The notes under the pieces are model-generated. The model made no database searches. It was not told where the DNA came from and worked only from the letters and a program-made list of their open reading frames with translations. This document shows, piece by piece, positions 52,852 through 63,547 of a stretch of 64,000 bases of DNA. The translations under genes were made by a program, and so were the position numbers. Each line of letters begins with the position of its first letter. Positions within the stretch are counted from its first letter, which is position 1. The DNA lies in contig NZ_CP123620.1 in assembly GCF_029873215.1 (NCBI RefSeq), positions 3,410,001 through 3,474,000 of the forward strand, in the 5' to 3' direction. The stretch is from Nocardioides sp. BP30 (GTDB lineage: Bacteria > Actinomycetota > Actinomycetes > Propionibacteriales > Nocardioidaceae).

Positions 52852-53744
52852 CAGATCTGCTCCGGGATTCGTGCCTCGAACTTGCTGAAGAACCATTGCG
52901 CGATCAGCAGCAGCACCAGGGACGCGCCGAGTGCGATCAGCCCCTGCTGGTAGAGGTGCGGGGGGAACTGGGTCTTGATGGTGTGCTCCGGTCGATCCGT
53001 CGACAGCGCCCAGAAGGCCCGCTGGAAGAGCAGGCACGCGACGGCGATCGGGTTGCCGAGCACGAGCCACTTCAAGCTGCCCGCGTGCTGGGCCAGCTGG
53101 TCGTAGCCGTAGATCATCGTGCAGCCGAACCGGACGAAGTTCATCAGGATGCCGACCAGGGAGCCGAAGTCGCGCCAGAACACGTTGGCCACGCTGAAGA
53201 TCAGCGAGAGCGCCGTGCCGAGGATCATCATGATCGCCATGGCGAGGACCCCGCCCACGAGCGTGCCCATGTCCGGGTGCCAGCCGGTGAGGAAGCAGAC
53301 GATGAGCAGGATCGCCATCTGTGGCAGCACGTGCCACAACGAGACCAGCATCGCTGCCACCGGGAACATCTCCTTGGGCAGCGGCATCTTCTGCACCAAC
53401 GACTTGTTCCGCACGATCGAGCGGGTGCCGGCCCCGAAGGTCTCGGTGAAGAAGTGCACGATCACCAGACCGCTGAAGACGTGCACCGGATAGTTCGAGA
53501 TGGTGGCGTGCGCCCCCATCACGACGCCCATGACGTACCAGTAGATGAAGAACTGGGTCAACGGGTTGATGTAGGACCACAAGAAGCCCAGGAACGACTG
53601 CTCGTAGCGGGCGGCGATCTCGCGCTGCACCAGCAACCGCAACAGATAGCGTCGCTGGAACACCGAGAGCAGGCCCAGGCTCGCCGACGGCGAGGACAGC
53701 GGCTCCAGCGCCTGCCGCTCGGCCACGAGGGTGGCCTCACTCAT
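52851..53744 (-). CDS. wzm: ABC exporter permease, Wzm/TagG-like
   Basis: 297 aa from ATG 53744 (GTG 53747 is the alternative). Six membrane helices in the ABC-2 pattern, with the cytoplasmic entry segment RYLLRLLVQREIAARYEQSFLG followed by FLWSYINPL. Forms the pore for the galactan or another polymer. Overlaps the GlfT2-like gene by 8 bp. Confidence 0.88.
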   Translation of the reverse strand: MSEATLVAERQALEPLSSPSASLGLLSVFQRRYLLRLLVQREIAARYEQSFLGFLWSYINPLTQFFIYWYVMGVVMGAHATISNYPVHVFSGLVIVHFFTETFGAGTRSIVRNKSLVQKMPLPKEMFPVAAMLVSLWHVLPQMAILLIVCFLTGWHPDMGTLVGGVLAMAIMMILGTALSLIFSVANVFWRDFGSLVGILMNFVRFGCTMIYGYDQLAQHAGSLKWLVLGNPIAVACLLFQRAFWALSTDRPEHTIKTQFPPHLYQQGLIALGASLVLLLIAQWFFSKFEARIPEQI

Positions 53745-55760
53745 CACCTGTCTCCTTCCACGGCTTGAACGTCTCCTCCCACGCCTCGGGCGAGGTGATC
53801 TCGCCCAGCGCCGAACGATAGCGCTCGGCTAGCTGCGGCCACTCCCGCAGGAAGCGGGCGTGCAGTTCCACCGAGCGCTTGAGCAACTCACGGTACTGCT
53901 GCGGGTCGCGTCGGTAGAGCGCTGCAGCGGTCCCGTCGTTCATCGACACGATCGCCGAGTCGAAGGACGCCAGCCGGTACCACTTCGCGTCCAGCGCCGG
54001 CACCGCCACCTCCGGGTTCGTGCGGGACAGGTCGCGCGGCCGGCGCAGCTGCCGCAGCGGCGCCAGGCCGGCCGTGATGAGCTGCGCCTTGCGCGAGGGC
54101 ACCTCGGTGAGGTCCTTCTTCGACGGCTTCTCCACCCGGACCGGAGGCAGGTCGTCGGTGTCGGCGACGAGGCGCGCGTCGCTGAACTCGCGCCGTACCG
54201 CATTGATCTCGCCCAGCCGCGTCGGCAGCATGGCGTGCAGCGCCTCGGGACCCCGCAGGATGTCCTCCATCGCCTCGATCCGGAGCTGGGCGGTGGAGTA
54301 CTGCATCGCCACCAGGTGCGCGATCTGGTTGTTCAGGCTCTCCCGGAGCAGCCGGCCGCCGCGCGGGTAGCTCGAGTGCAGCAGCGCCGCGACCAGCCGG
54401 TTGCGCAGGTGGAAGTAGGCCTGCCAGTCCAGCGCGTCGTTCTTGTCGGTCCACGGCACGTGCCAGACCGCGGCGCCCGGGAGGGTGACGGTCGGGAAGC
54501 CGTGGGCGCGAGCGCGCAGCCCGTACTCGGCGTCGTCCCACTTGATGAACAGCGGCAGGCTCAACCCGATCCGCTCGATCACCACCCGCGGGATCAGGCA
54601 GGAGTACCAGCCGTTGAAGTCGACGTCGACCCGCTTGTGCAGCCAGCGCGCCGAACGGATGTTGCGGGTGGCGAAGTCCCACTGGTTGTAGCTGTCCTCC
54701 GGCGACTTCCACCAGAACCGCCACGGCTGGACGATCTCGCCGAAGCTGTGCAGGCGCGAGCGGGAGTAGAGGCTGAACATGTGGCCGCCGACGATGGTCG
54801 GCTGCTTGGCCAAATCGCCGAAGGTGACCTGGCGGATGATGCCCTCCGGCTCACAGACGACGTCGTCGTCCATCATCAGCGCGTACGTCGCGGTGCCCTT
54901 GCGGACCGACTCGAGCTGACCCCGGGCGTAGCCCCCCGAGCCGCCGAGGTTGCCCTGCACGACGATGCGGAGCTTGTCACCCAGCGCCTTCTCGGCGGCC
55001 GGGAACTCCTCGCTGTCGGTCACCCGTCGGGTGCCCTGCTCCATCACGAAGACGGTGTCGAGGAACTCGGCCACGTCCGGCTCGCCGAACTGCTGCAGCA
55101 GCTTGGCGCAGAACTCGGGGCGGTTCATCGTCGTGATGGCGACGTCGACCGTGCCGTGGTCGGCCCGGTCCGCGGGCACCTCGGCGTGCCACTCGGCGCT
55201 GACCGTGACGGCGTTCTCGGCGGCCACCACGTCGTACCAGTACCAGCCACCGTCGATGAACGGCGTCAGGCTCAACTCGAAGGTAAGCGTGTTGATGCCG
55301 TCGTCCTCGGTGACCGCGGAGTCGACGCGCTGGCTGTTGCCGTTGGCAAGCGACTTGTTGACGATCACCGTCGCGCCGGCACCCTCGACGCTCACCGTCA
55401 GGGTGACGTGGTCGACGATCGTCCAGCGCCGCCAGTAGGAGGCCGGGAACGCGTTGAAGTAAGCGGCGAAGCTCAGCCGCTGGCCGGCATCGAGCCGGAG
55501 ACGGGTGCGGTCGAGGATCTGGTCGGCCCGCACCTGCTCGGCCTCACCGGTCCCCTGCCGGATCCTGGTGTTGTTGAGCTCCTTGGCCGCCCGGGTGCCG
55601 CCGACGACGTACTTGTCCTCGTCGAGATCGGGCGTGCTCGGGTCCACGTAGAGCGGCAGGACCTCGAAGTCGCGATCCAGCGGCAGGATCTGGCGCTGCA
55701 GCAGCCGGCGGGTGGTGCCCGTCACCGCTTCCGAGGCTCCTGCGGTTGTCACTGCGGTCA

Positions 55761-55761
<1 letters not shown>
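53737..55761 (-). CDS. glfT2: Galactofuranosyltransferase, GlfT2-like
   Basis: 674 aa. N-terminal beta-sandwich region (about 1-190), then a GT-A fold (about 200-420): VAITTMNRPEF, QGNLGGSGGYARG, the metal motif LMMDDDVV (about 295-302), KWDDAEYGLRARAHGF (catalytic Asp pair) and WHVPWTDKND. Helical C-terminus. In mycobacteria GlfT2 polymerises galactofuranose with alternating beta-1,5/1,6 links. Cytosolic face of the membrane. The ATG overlaps the glf stop by one base. Confidence 0.88.
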
Positions 55762-56972
<1,211 letters not shown>

Positions 56973-57962
56973 TCAGTCTACGGAGGCGGTGGGTACCTGC
57001 CGCATTCCCCGCGCCGACCGTACGGCGGAGATCACGTTGCCGGCCTCGCGCCGGCCCCCGCGAACCGGGCTCAGCAGCACCACCAGCACCATGATCAGCC
57101 ACGGTTTGAGCCGCACGAGCGGGTTCTCGCCGTACCGGAGATGGACGACGAAGAGGTTGCGGTACATGTAGAACCCCTTCCAGCTCGACAGGTCGTGCTG
57201 CTGGCTGAAGTCGAGCTGGCGGACCAGCACCGCGTCCCGGATCGCCCAGATCTCGAAGCCGGCGCGTCGCGCGCGCAGGGCGAAGTCGACGTCGTCGTAG
57301 AAGATGAAGAAGCTCGGATCCGGCAGCCCGACCGCGTCGATGACCCGTCTGCGGACCATGAAGCCCTCGAAGGCGACGTTCTCCAGCCGGACCCGCGCCG
57401 GCATCTCGGCACGGGTCGGGTAGGTGGAGACGACGCTGGCGCGCTTGGGCTTGATCGCCAGCGGGTTGGCCAGGTCGAAGCGGGTGGCGGCGAGCTCGAT
57501 CAGCGTGCCGTCGGTGTTCTGGCGCACCGCCATCAGGCAGTCCTCGTCCTGCGCGAGCAGGACCCCGAGGCAGTCGGGTGCCGGGACGACGTCGTCGTCC
57601 ATCAGCCAGATCCGGTCGAAGCCCTGCTCGTAGGCGGCCTGCACACCCCTGTGGAACCCGCCGGCGCCACCGAGGTTCTCCGGCATCGTGATGACCTGCC
57701 GCCTTGCCGCGGCAGCGTCACCGGCAGCGTCACCGGCAGCGTCACCGGCAGCATCACCGGTGGCCCACGCGGTGAGCACCTGGGCGGTGCGGTCGGTCGA
57801 GGCGTTGTCGACCACGACCACGGCGTCGGCCGGGTGCTCGAGGCGCCCCAGGCCCTCGAGCATCACCGCGAGCAGATCGGCGCGGTTGTACGTGACGACC
57901 ACGATCGCGACGCTCTCGGTCGCCGGGTCCGACGCGCTCCCCGGGCTGGTCGAGGGGCTCAC
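56973..57962 (-). CDS. GT2 glycosyltransferase, GlfT1-like candidate
   Basis: 329 aa. GT-A: VAIVVVTYNRADLLAVML, VVDNASTDRT, NLGGAGGFHRG, LMDDDVV metal motif and FYDDVDFALRARRAGF; a possible membrane segment near residue 290. The Galf-family motif NLGGAGG and position next to glf suggest the initiating Galf transferase (Rv3782-like). GTG overlaps the upstream GT stop (GTGA), with GGAGG upstream. A 12-bp repeat (57711-57758) inserts GDAA units into a loop before the metal site. Confidence 0.75.
   Translation of the reverse strand: MSPSTSPGSASDPATESVAIVVVTYNRADLLAVMLEGLGRLEHPADAVVVVDNASTDRTAQVLTAWATGDAAGDAAGDAAGDAAAARRQVITMPENLGGAGGFHRGVQAAYEQGFDRIWLMDDDVVPAPDCLGVLLAQDEDCLMAVRQNTDGTLIELAATRFDLANPLAIKPKRASVVSTYPTRAEMPARVRLENVAFEGFMVRRRVIDAVGLPDPSFFIFYDDVDFALRARRAGFEIWAIRDAVLVRQLDFSQQHDLSSWKGFYMYRNLFVVHLRYGENPLVRLKPWLIMVLVVLLSPVRGGRREAGNVISAVRSARGMRQVPTASVD
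57711..57758. repeat. 12-bp in-frame repeat in the GT2 gene
   Basis: Four copies of GGCAGCGTCACC (the fourth has one change) encode GDAA repeated in the loop between VLTAW and RRQVITMPENLGG, next to the nucleotide-binding site. Length differences between strains would be expected. Confidence 0.9.
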
Positions 57963-58927
57963 AGATACCTCCGATGGCCGGTGAAGTCGCCGCGCAGCGC
58001 CGCCCACCAGGCACGCACGCTGAGCAGGAGCCGCCTCGGTTCGCGACGGGTGAAGGTGTAGAACCACAGGGTCTTGGCGACGAACGCCAGCGCATGCGGC
58101 CAGCCCTTGTAGTCGCGCAGGTTGAGCAGGTTGTTGCGTGCCATGCAGTAGTGCTTGAGGTCGCTGGGCGTGTGGTTGTACGTGGTGCGGCCGCCCAGCA
58201 TGGGCGTGCCGAGTGCGCCGACGGCGGGATGCCTGACCTGCGCGTCCACCACGGTGGCGATCCGGGCCCCGGCAGCCTCCGCGCGCAGCCGGTACTCGTG
58301 GTCGTCGCCCCAGATGAAGTACTCCTCGCGCGGCAGCCCGATCCGGGAGACCAGCTCGCGCGTGACCAGGACGCCGTTGAACGGGATGACGATGCCCTCG
58401 ATCCGGCCGCCCGCACCCGCGGCGTTCCGGACGTCCGCGAGGTCGTGCACCACCCGCGTCCCTCCGGGCAGCCGGATCGGGAAGACCAGCCGGTCGGGTT
58501 TGGCCCTGTCGACGACGACCGGCCCCCAGAAGTCGAGTCCACCGCGTTCGTCGAGCTCGTCGGCACGCAGCAGGCGGGCGAGGCAGTCCCGCTGCGGCAG
58601 GCCGTCGTCGTCCATCAGCCAGGCGAGGTCGGCGCCCCGCTCCATCGCCCAGGCCAGCCCGTCGTGGAAGCCCCCCGCCCCACCCCGGTTGGACGTCAGC
58701 GTCCGCGCCAGGACGGGCACCGCGCGGTGCTCGCTCTCCCCCGGAGAACCCGTCGCACCACCCTCGAGACCGGCGAGCCACTCGCCGGTGCCGTCGCTGG
58801 AGGCGTTGTCGAGGACCAGCACCTCGTCCAGCTCAGCGACGGTGTCGAGCCGCTCGAGCAGCTCCTGCAGCAGGGCGAGGCGGTTGTAGGTGACGACCAC
58901 GGCGGTGATACGGCGAGGCTGGGTCAC
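57959..58927 (-). CDS. GT2 glycosyltransferase, second member
   Basis: 322 aa. VVVTYNRLALLQELLERL, VLDNASSDGTGEW, NRGGAGGFHDGL, WLMDDDGLP and WGDDHEYRLRAEAAG. Related to the next gene in the run but missing the second acidic Asp of DDDVV (here DDDGL). Probable linker or galactan transferase. TAGGGT lies 7 nt before GTG 58927; the longer frame to 59014 overlaps the LCP gene. Confidence 0.75.
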   Translation of the reverse strand: MTQPRRITAVVVTYNRLALLQELLERLDTVAELDEVLVLDNASSDGTGEWLAGLEGGATGSPGESEHRAVPVLARTLTSNRGGAGGFHDGLAWAMERGADLAWLMDDDGLPQRDCLARLLRADELDERGGLDFWGPVVVDRAKPDRLVFPIRLPGGTRVVHDLADVRNAAGAGGRIEGIVIPFNGVLVTRELVSRIGLPREEYFIWGDDHEYRLRAEAAGARIATVVDAQVRHPAVGALGTPMLGGRTTYNHTPSDLKHYCMARNNLLNLRDYKGWPHALAFVAKTLWFYTFTRREPRRLLLSVRAWWAALRGDFTGHRRYL

Positions 58928-59003
58928 GGCGCTCACCCTACGGTCTCGCGCCTGGTCGTCCAGAACCGTCGGTGCTCGCCGCGGTCCTGAGCGGAGGGCA
59001 GCC

Positions 59004-60446
59004 TCAGCAGGCACCCGCGAGGTCGTCGGTCTGGTTGGCGACGTACCCGGTCTTGAGCGAGCCGTAGGAGCCCTCGGTCATGACGTCCTTGGTGGGCGCG
59101 GTGCCGGTCGAGGCGGACGGCTTCTTCGCCGCACCCTTCGCCCCCGTGGACTTCGGCGCGGAGGCCTTGGGCGCCGGCGCGATCGCGGCATCGATGGCTC
59201 TGCGGATCGTCTTGATCTTGGGGTTGCTGGTGTTGACCAGCGGCGGCACCAGCGAGAGCGTCGAGATCTTCTGGGACTTGGCCTTGAGCGCCAGCTGCGC
59301 GAAGTGGTCCACCTCGCTGGTCGGGATGTCGGTGGTGAAGAGCGCGGCGGAGGCCTTGGCGATCTTGCCGAAGTGCTTCATCACCGTGGCCGGGCTGACC
59401 TGGTGCAGCATCGCGTTCATCACGCACTTCTGCCGGGCCATCCGGGAGTAGTCATCCGAGGTGGCGCGGGAGCGGGAGTACCAGAGCAGCTGCTCGCCCG
59501 TCAGCTTCTTCACCCCGGGCTTGATCCAGCCCGTGACGGCACCGGTCTTGCCGATCGCGATCGGCTGTCGCACGTTGATCGTCACCCCGCCGATGGCGTC
59601 GGCGAGGTCACGGAACCCGGGCATGTTGATCATCGCGTAGTAGTTGATCTTCAGGCCGGTGATCCCCTCGATGCCCTCCATCGTGGCCTCCACGCCGGGC
59701 TGGTCGAAGGACCCGAAGAGCGCCTTGTGGTCGGCGGCGTAGGTGGAGAGGCTGTTGAGCTCGCAGGTGGAGCAGTTGTAGCCGTGCGGCCACTGCTTGG
59801 CCAGGATCGAACCCTTCGGGAAGGGGAAGTTCATCATGTTGCGCGGCAGCCCGATCAACACCGTCTTGCCGGTCTTCGCATCGATCGAGGCGACGGTCAT
59901 CGAGTCGGTGCGCAGGCCCCAGCGGGTCACGCCGGAGTCGGCGCCGATCAGCAGGACGTTGTAGCGACCGTCCGCCGCGTCCGAGACCGAGTTCCCGGCG
60001 AACATCGCCATCACCAGTCCTCGCTGCACCCCGACGAGGTGGGCGCTGAACAACAGCACCGCCGACATGCCGAGCGCGACGACACCCGTCACGGAGACCG
60101 CCGCGCGGCGGTGGCCCAGGGCCAGGGTGAGCGGCTGGCTGATCCGCCAGGCGTCGAAGAACAGGTACACCCAGCCCACCGCGGCCGCGATCAGCGCGAG
60201 CCGCAGTGCCAGCAGCATCGACGGCGTGGTGGCCGCCCAGAACGCGAGCTCGTGCCAGAAGACCGCCACCACGAGCGAGAGGAAGCCGCCGGTCAGCACC
60301 AGGATCCACACCCGCAGGGCGATCCGTCCGACCCGGCGGTCGCCGGCCGCGAGCTGCGCCGAGCCGGGTGCGATCAGCGTCATCGCCATCAGGGCGAGGG
60401 CACGCCGGAACCTGACGCGGGCGGCGCGCTCTTCGATGGACCGCAT
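59004..60446 (-). CDS. LytR-CpsA-Psr (LCP) family wall-polymer ligase
   Basis: 480 aa. Four or five N-terminal membrane helices (about 12-135), an extracellular LCP domain (about 155-350; LLIGADSGVTRWGLRTDSM, TVLIGLPRNMMNFPFP, ADAIGGVTINV, YSRSRATSDDYSR) and a Lys/Ala-rich tail. LCP proteins attach polymers such as galactan or teichoic acid to peptidoglycan. ATG with AAAGG upstream. MtrA-like repeats lie 63-80 bp upstream. Confidence 0.88.
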   Translation of the reverse strand: MRSIEERAARVRFRRALALMAMTLIAPGSAQLAAGDRRVGRIALRVWILVLTGGFLSLVVAVFWHELAFWAATTPSMLLALRLALIAAAVGWVYLFFDAWRISQPLTLALGHRRAAVSVTGVVALGMSAVLLFSAHLVGVQRGLVMAMFAGNSVSDAADGRYNVLLIGADSGVTRWGLRTDSMTVASIDAKTGKTVLIGLPRNMMNFPFPKGSILAKQWPHGYNCSTCELNSLSTYAADHKALFGSFDQPGVEATMEGIEGITGLKINYYAMINMPGFRDLADAIGGVTINVRQPIAIGKTGAVTGWIKPGVKKLTGEQLLWYSRSRATSDDYSRMARQKCVMNAMLHQVSPATVMKHFGKIAKASAALFTTDIPTSEVDHFAQLALKAKSQKISTLSLVPPLVNTSNPKIKTIRRAIDAAIAPAPKASAPKSTGAKGAAKKPSASTGTAPTKDVMTEGSYGSLKTGYVANQTDDLAGAC

Positions 60447-60508
60447 GGAACCGGCCTTTCGTGCTCTGCGGGGAAGGACAGGCCCGGCCAGTATCTCCAG
60501 CCACAGCA

Positions 60509-60526
60509 GTCACATGCGTCACGACG
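60509..60526. promoter_or_regulatory. MtrA-like direct repeat, LCP gene
   Basis: GTCACATGC and GTCACGACG form two 9-bp direct repeats, 63-80 bp upstream of the LCP start. The second copy has G for A in the core. Weaker than the sites at 42990 and 51873. Confidence 0.4.
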
Positions 60527-60547
60527 CGCCGGGGACCCACCCCGACC

Positions 60548-61054
60548 TCAGGCGTTCCGTCCCCGCAGGATCTCCTCGCGCTTGGCCAGCCGGTGGGCAC
60601 GCCGGATCTGCGCCTCGCGCCAGCGCCGGTGGTCCTCGGCGCTCTCCAGCAGGAGGGGCGGAACCTCCCGCGGGGTGCCGTCGGGGTTCAGCGCGACCAT
60701 GACGAAGTACGCCGAAGCGACGTGCACACCGCCGACGCTCGGATCGCTGTGCGGCTGGGCCTCGATCCGGACCCCGACCTCCAGCGAGGTGCGGCCGACC
60801 CAGTTGACCCGACCGTAGGTGTGCACGATGTCGCCGACGTGCACCGGCGCGATGAACACCATCTCGTCCAACGCCGCGGTGACGGTCTGCCCGCCGGCGT
60901 GCCGGCTGCTGACGGCACCCGCGGTGGAGTCGGCGAGCTTCACGATCTCGCCGCCGTGGATGTTGCCGGCCAGGTTGGCCTCCGCAGTGCGCATGAGCAC
61001 CGCCAGCGAGACCTCGCCGTACGTGGTGGGGCGTCGCGGATCGGCTCCGTTCAT
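60548..61054 (-). CDS. Acyl-CoA thioesterase, hotdog fold (YciA-like)
   Basis: 168 aa. Hotdog fold: LMRTAEANLAGNIHGGEIVKL (catalytic region with His and Asp partner), VFIAPVHVGDIVHTYGRVNWVGRTSLEV. Hydrolyses acyl-CoA thioesters; chain length unknown. TACCGT ends 7 nt before the ATG at 61054. Divergent from the second LCP gene with a shared palindromic -10. Confidence 0.85.
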   Translation of the reverse strand: MNGADPRRPTTYGEVSLAVLMRTAEANLAGNIHGGEIVKLADSTAGAVSSRHAGGQTVTAALDEMVFIAPVHVGDIVHTYGRVNWVGRTSLEVGVRIEAQPHSDPSVGGVHVASAYFVMVALNPDGTPREVPPLLLESAEDHRRWREAQIRRAHRLAKREEILRGRNA

Positions 61055-61061
61055 GGCGCGC

Positions 61062-61071
61062 ACGGTACCGT
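61062..61071. promoter_or_regulatory. Palindromic back-to-back -10 elements
   Basis: ACGGTACCGT is a perfect palindrome. Each strand reads TACCGT, exactly 7 nt before the ATG of the thioesterase (61054, minus) and of the LCP gene (61079, plus). The two -10 hexamers overlap by two bases, so the two RNA polymerases cannot bind at once. Confidence 0.8.
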
Positions 61072-61078
61072 CTCCGCC

Positions 61079-62344
61079 ATGCCCGACCAGTACGACTGGC
61101 TCTTCGGCAAGGGCAAGGGCTCCTCGCCCGACCCGTCGAAGCAGCCCCAGCCGTCCCAGCCCACGAGCCGCCCCGACGGTACGCCCGCGGGCCGGCCCGT
61201 GCCGCCGTCCGACGACGCCACGCGTGCGATGCCGGTCGACGACCGTGAGGCGCGTCGCGCGCGGGTCGGCGCCTCCTACAGCGCGAACAGCGGCTCCCGG
61301 CCCCCGACGCCGCCGACTCCCCCGCCGCTGGCTCCCACGCCGGGCGACCCGGGTACGGCGGGGCGTCGCGGCCCGCGCCGCTTCGTCAGCTTCAAGACCG
61401 CCCGGCGCGTCGTCTACGTGCTGGTGCTGGTCTACCTCGTCAGCATCGTGTGGGTGGGTCTCGGTGTCGCGAACGCGATCGTGCGGGTCGACTGGGAGCC
61501 GAAGGGCACCCGGCCGGCGGACCAGCCCGGCACCAACTACCTGATCGTCGCGAGCGACTCGCGCAAGGGCCTCTCGGCCAAGCAGCGCAAGAAGCTCAGC
61601 ACCGGTGACGCCGCCGGCCAGCGCACCGACACCATCAAGATCCTGCACACCGGCAGCGGGCCGAACCTGCTGATGAGCATCCCGCGCGACTCCTACGTCC
61701 CCATCCCGGGCTACGGCAGCACCAAGATCAACGCCGCCTTCGCCTACGGCGGTCCGCAGCTGCTGGTCAAGACCATCGAGCAGGACACCGGCCTGCACAT
61801 CGACGGCTACGTCGAGATCGGCATGGGCGGCCTGGTCAACCTTGTCAACGGCGTCGGCGGCGTCACCATCTGCCCGACCAAGGCCATGAACGACCCGCTC
61901 GCCGGTCTGCACGTCAAGGCCGGCTGTCAGCACGCCGGCGGCGTCAAGGCGCTCGCCTACTCCCGCTCCCGGCACGCCCAGACGCTCGGCGACATCGGCC
62001 GCGAGGAGGCCCAGACCGAGGTCATCGGGCAGATCGGCAAGAAGGCCGCCGGCCCCGGCACGCTGCTCAACCCGTTCAAGCTGCACCGGCTCAAGAAGGG
62101 CACCTCGGGGATCAGCGTCGGCAAGGGCATGAGCACCGTCCAGATGGCCCGGTTCGCGCTGGCGATGAAGTCGGTCTCGGGCGGCAAGGCCCTGACCTGC
62201 GGCATCCCGATCTCGGACCTGTACGTGCACTGGGACAAGACCCGCGCGCTGAAGCTGATCGGCTACCTCAAGGCCGACAAGACCTCCACCATCCCCGCGG
62301 GCCTGTGCACGGCCTCGGGCCTTCCGAAGTCGGTGACCGGATGA
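61079..62344 (+). CDS. LytR-CpsA-Psr (LCP) family protein, second copy
   Basis: 421 aa. A long Pro/Gly/Ser-rich cytoplasmic N-terminus (about 1-105), one membrane helix (about 115-137), then an LCP domain (about 155-350; LIVASDSRKGL, QRTDTIKILHTG, LLMSIPRDSYVPIPGYG, KINAAFAYGGP, YSRSRHAQTLGDIGRE). A different architecture from the first LCP gene, so perhaps a different polymer. TACCGT 7 nt before the ATG. Overlaps the enoyl-CoA hydratase start by ATGA. Confidence 0.88.
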   Translation: MPDQYDWLFGKGKGSSPDPSKQPQPSQPTSRPDGTPAGRPVPPSDDATRAMPVDDREARRARVGASYSANSGSRPPTPPTPPPLAPTPGDPGTAGRRGPRRFVSFKTARRVVYVLVLVYLVSIVWVGLGVANAIVRVDWEPKGTRPADQPGTNYLIVASDSRKGLSAKQRKKLSTGDAAGQRTDTIKILHTGSGPNLLMSIPRDSYVPIPGYGSTKINAAFAYGGPQLLVKTIEQDTGLHIDGYVEIGMGGLVNLVNGVGGVTICPTKAMNDPLAGLHVKAGCQHAGGVKALAYSRSRHAQTLGDIGREEAQTEVIGQIGKKAAGPGTLLNPFKLHRLKKGTSGISVGKGMSTVQMARFALAMKSVSGGKALTCGIPISDLYVHWDKTRALKLIGYLKADKTSTIPAGLCTASGLPKSVTG

Positions 62345-63216
62345 CCGCGTACGAGACCCTCGCCGTCAGCATCGACGACGACGGCATCGCCACCCTGCTG
62401 CTCGACCGGCCGGAGAGCCTCAACGCCTTCGACCTCACCATGGCGGCCGAGCTGCGGCAGTTCTTCGAGCAGGACGCGTACGACGACGCCATCCGCGCGG
62501 TCGTGGTCACCGGCGCCGGCCGTGCGTTCTGCGCCGGCATGGACCTGTCGGCCGAGGGGAACGTCTTCGGCCTCGACGAGTCGCTCGACCCGACGCCCGA
62601 GTCGCTGCGGGCCCACCTCGACGACCCGGCCTGGGACGCGGGCGTGCGCGACACCGGCGGTCAGGTGACGCTGGCGATCCACCGGTTGCCGAAGCCGGTG
62701 ATCGCAGCGATCAACGGCGCCGCGGTCGGCATCGGCGCCACCATGACCTGCGCGATGGACATCCGGCTGGCCTCCACCGCTGCCCGGATCGGCTTCGTCT
62801 TCGGGCGGTTGGGCATCGTCCCCGAGGCGTGCTCCTCCTACTTCCTGCCGCGCATCGTGGGCATCCCGCAGGCGCTGGAGTGGATCTACACCGCCGATAT
62901 CCTCACCGCCGAACAGGCGCACGCGGGTCGGCTGGTGCGCAGCGTGCACGAGCCGGACGAGCTGCTGCCGGCGGCGTACGAGCTCGCCCGCTCGTTCGTG
63001 CGCGGCCACTCCGCCGTCGCGCTGGGGTTGGCGCGCCAGCTGGTCTATCGCAACGCCGCCGAGACCGACCCGTTCGAGGCGCACCTGGCCGACTCGCTCG
63101 CCATGTGGCACACCTCGGTCGGCGACGGGCAGGAGGGCGTGGCGGCGTTCCGGGAGAAGCGGCCGGCGGCGTTCACGGGTCGGGCCTCGGCGATACCGCG
63201 GATCTTCCCCGACTGA
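62341..63216 (+). CDS. Enoyl-CoA hydratase/isomerase (crotonase) family protein
   Basis: 291 aa. Crotonase fold: LLDRPESLNAFDLTM, AFCAGMDLSAEGN (oxyanion loop), INGAAVGIGATMTCAMDIRLAS and FGRLGIVPEACSSYFLPRIVG with the catalytic Glu in the second loop. Adds water to enoyl-CoA or isomerises it. The substrate is unknown. ATG overlaps the LCP stop. Confidence 0.88.
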   Translation: MTAYETLAVSIDDDGIATLLLDRPESLNAFDLTMAAELRQFFEQDAYDDAIRAVVVTGAGRAFCAGMDLSAEGNVFGLDESLDPTPESLRAHLDDPAWDAGVRDTGGQVTLAIHRLPKPVIAAINGAAVGIGATMTCAMDIRLASTAARIGFVFGRLGIVPEACSSYFLPRIVGIPQALEWIYTADILTAEQAHAGRLVRSVHEPDELLPAAYELARSFVRGHSAVALGLARQLVYRNAAETDPFEAHLADSLAMWHTSVGDGQEGVAAFREKRPAAFTGRASAIPRIFPD

Positions 63217-63252
63217 GTGTTTGTCCGAGCCGGGCCACGGCTACCGGACGGC

Positions 63253-63504
63253 ATGAGCCTGAACCACCCTCGGGAAGAGAACAAGCTGGACCTCGGCGGC
63301 GTACCGGCCGAGGAGGACGTCTCCGCAGCGGACGCCGCCGAACGCGTCGACCAGGACCCGGAGGAACAGCCGAACTTCACCGAGGAGCACGGGCAGCGCA
63401 CCCAGGTGAACCAGCCCGAGCCCGACTCGGATCCGGCACCGGAGACCGGGCCGGACCGGGAGGAGTCGATCGAGCTGGACAAGCCCGAGTACGACGACGC
63501 CTGA
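63253..63504 (+). CDS. Small acidic protein, unknown
   Basis: 83 aa, rich in Asp, Glu, Pro and Gln (QPEPDSDPAPETGPDREE), no membrane segment; probably disordered. Starts at ATG 63253 with a GGACGG-like site; the longer frame to 63217 is possible. No family recognised. Confidence 0.55.
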   Translation: MSLNHPREENKLDLGGVPAEEDVSAADAAERVDQDPEEQPNFTEEHGQRTQVNQPEPDSDPAPETGPDREESIELDKPEYDDA

Positions 63505-63547
63505 GCCGGACCGGCCCTCCGAGCGGGCATCGGCCCGGCTGTCCGGG

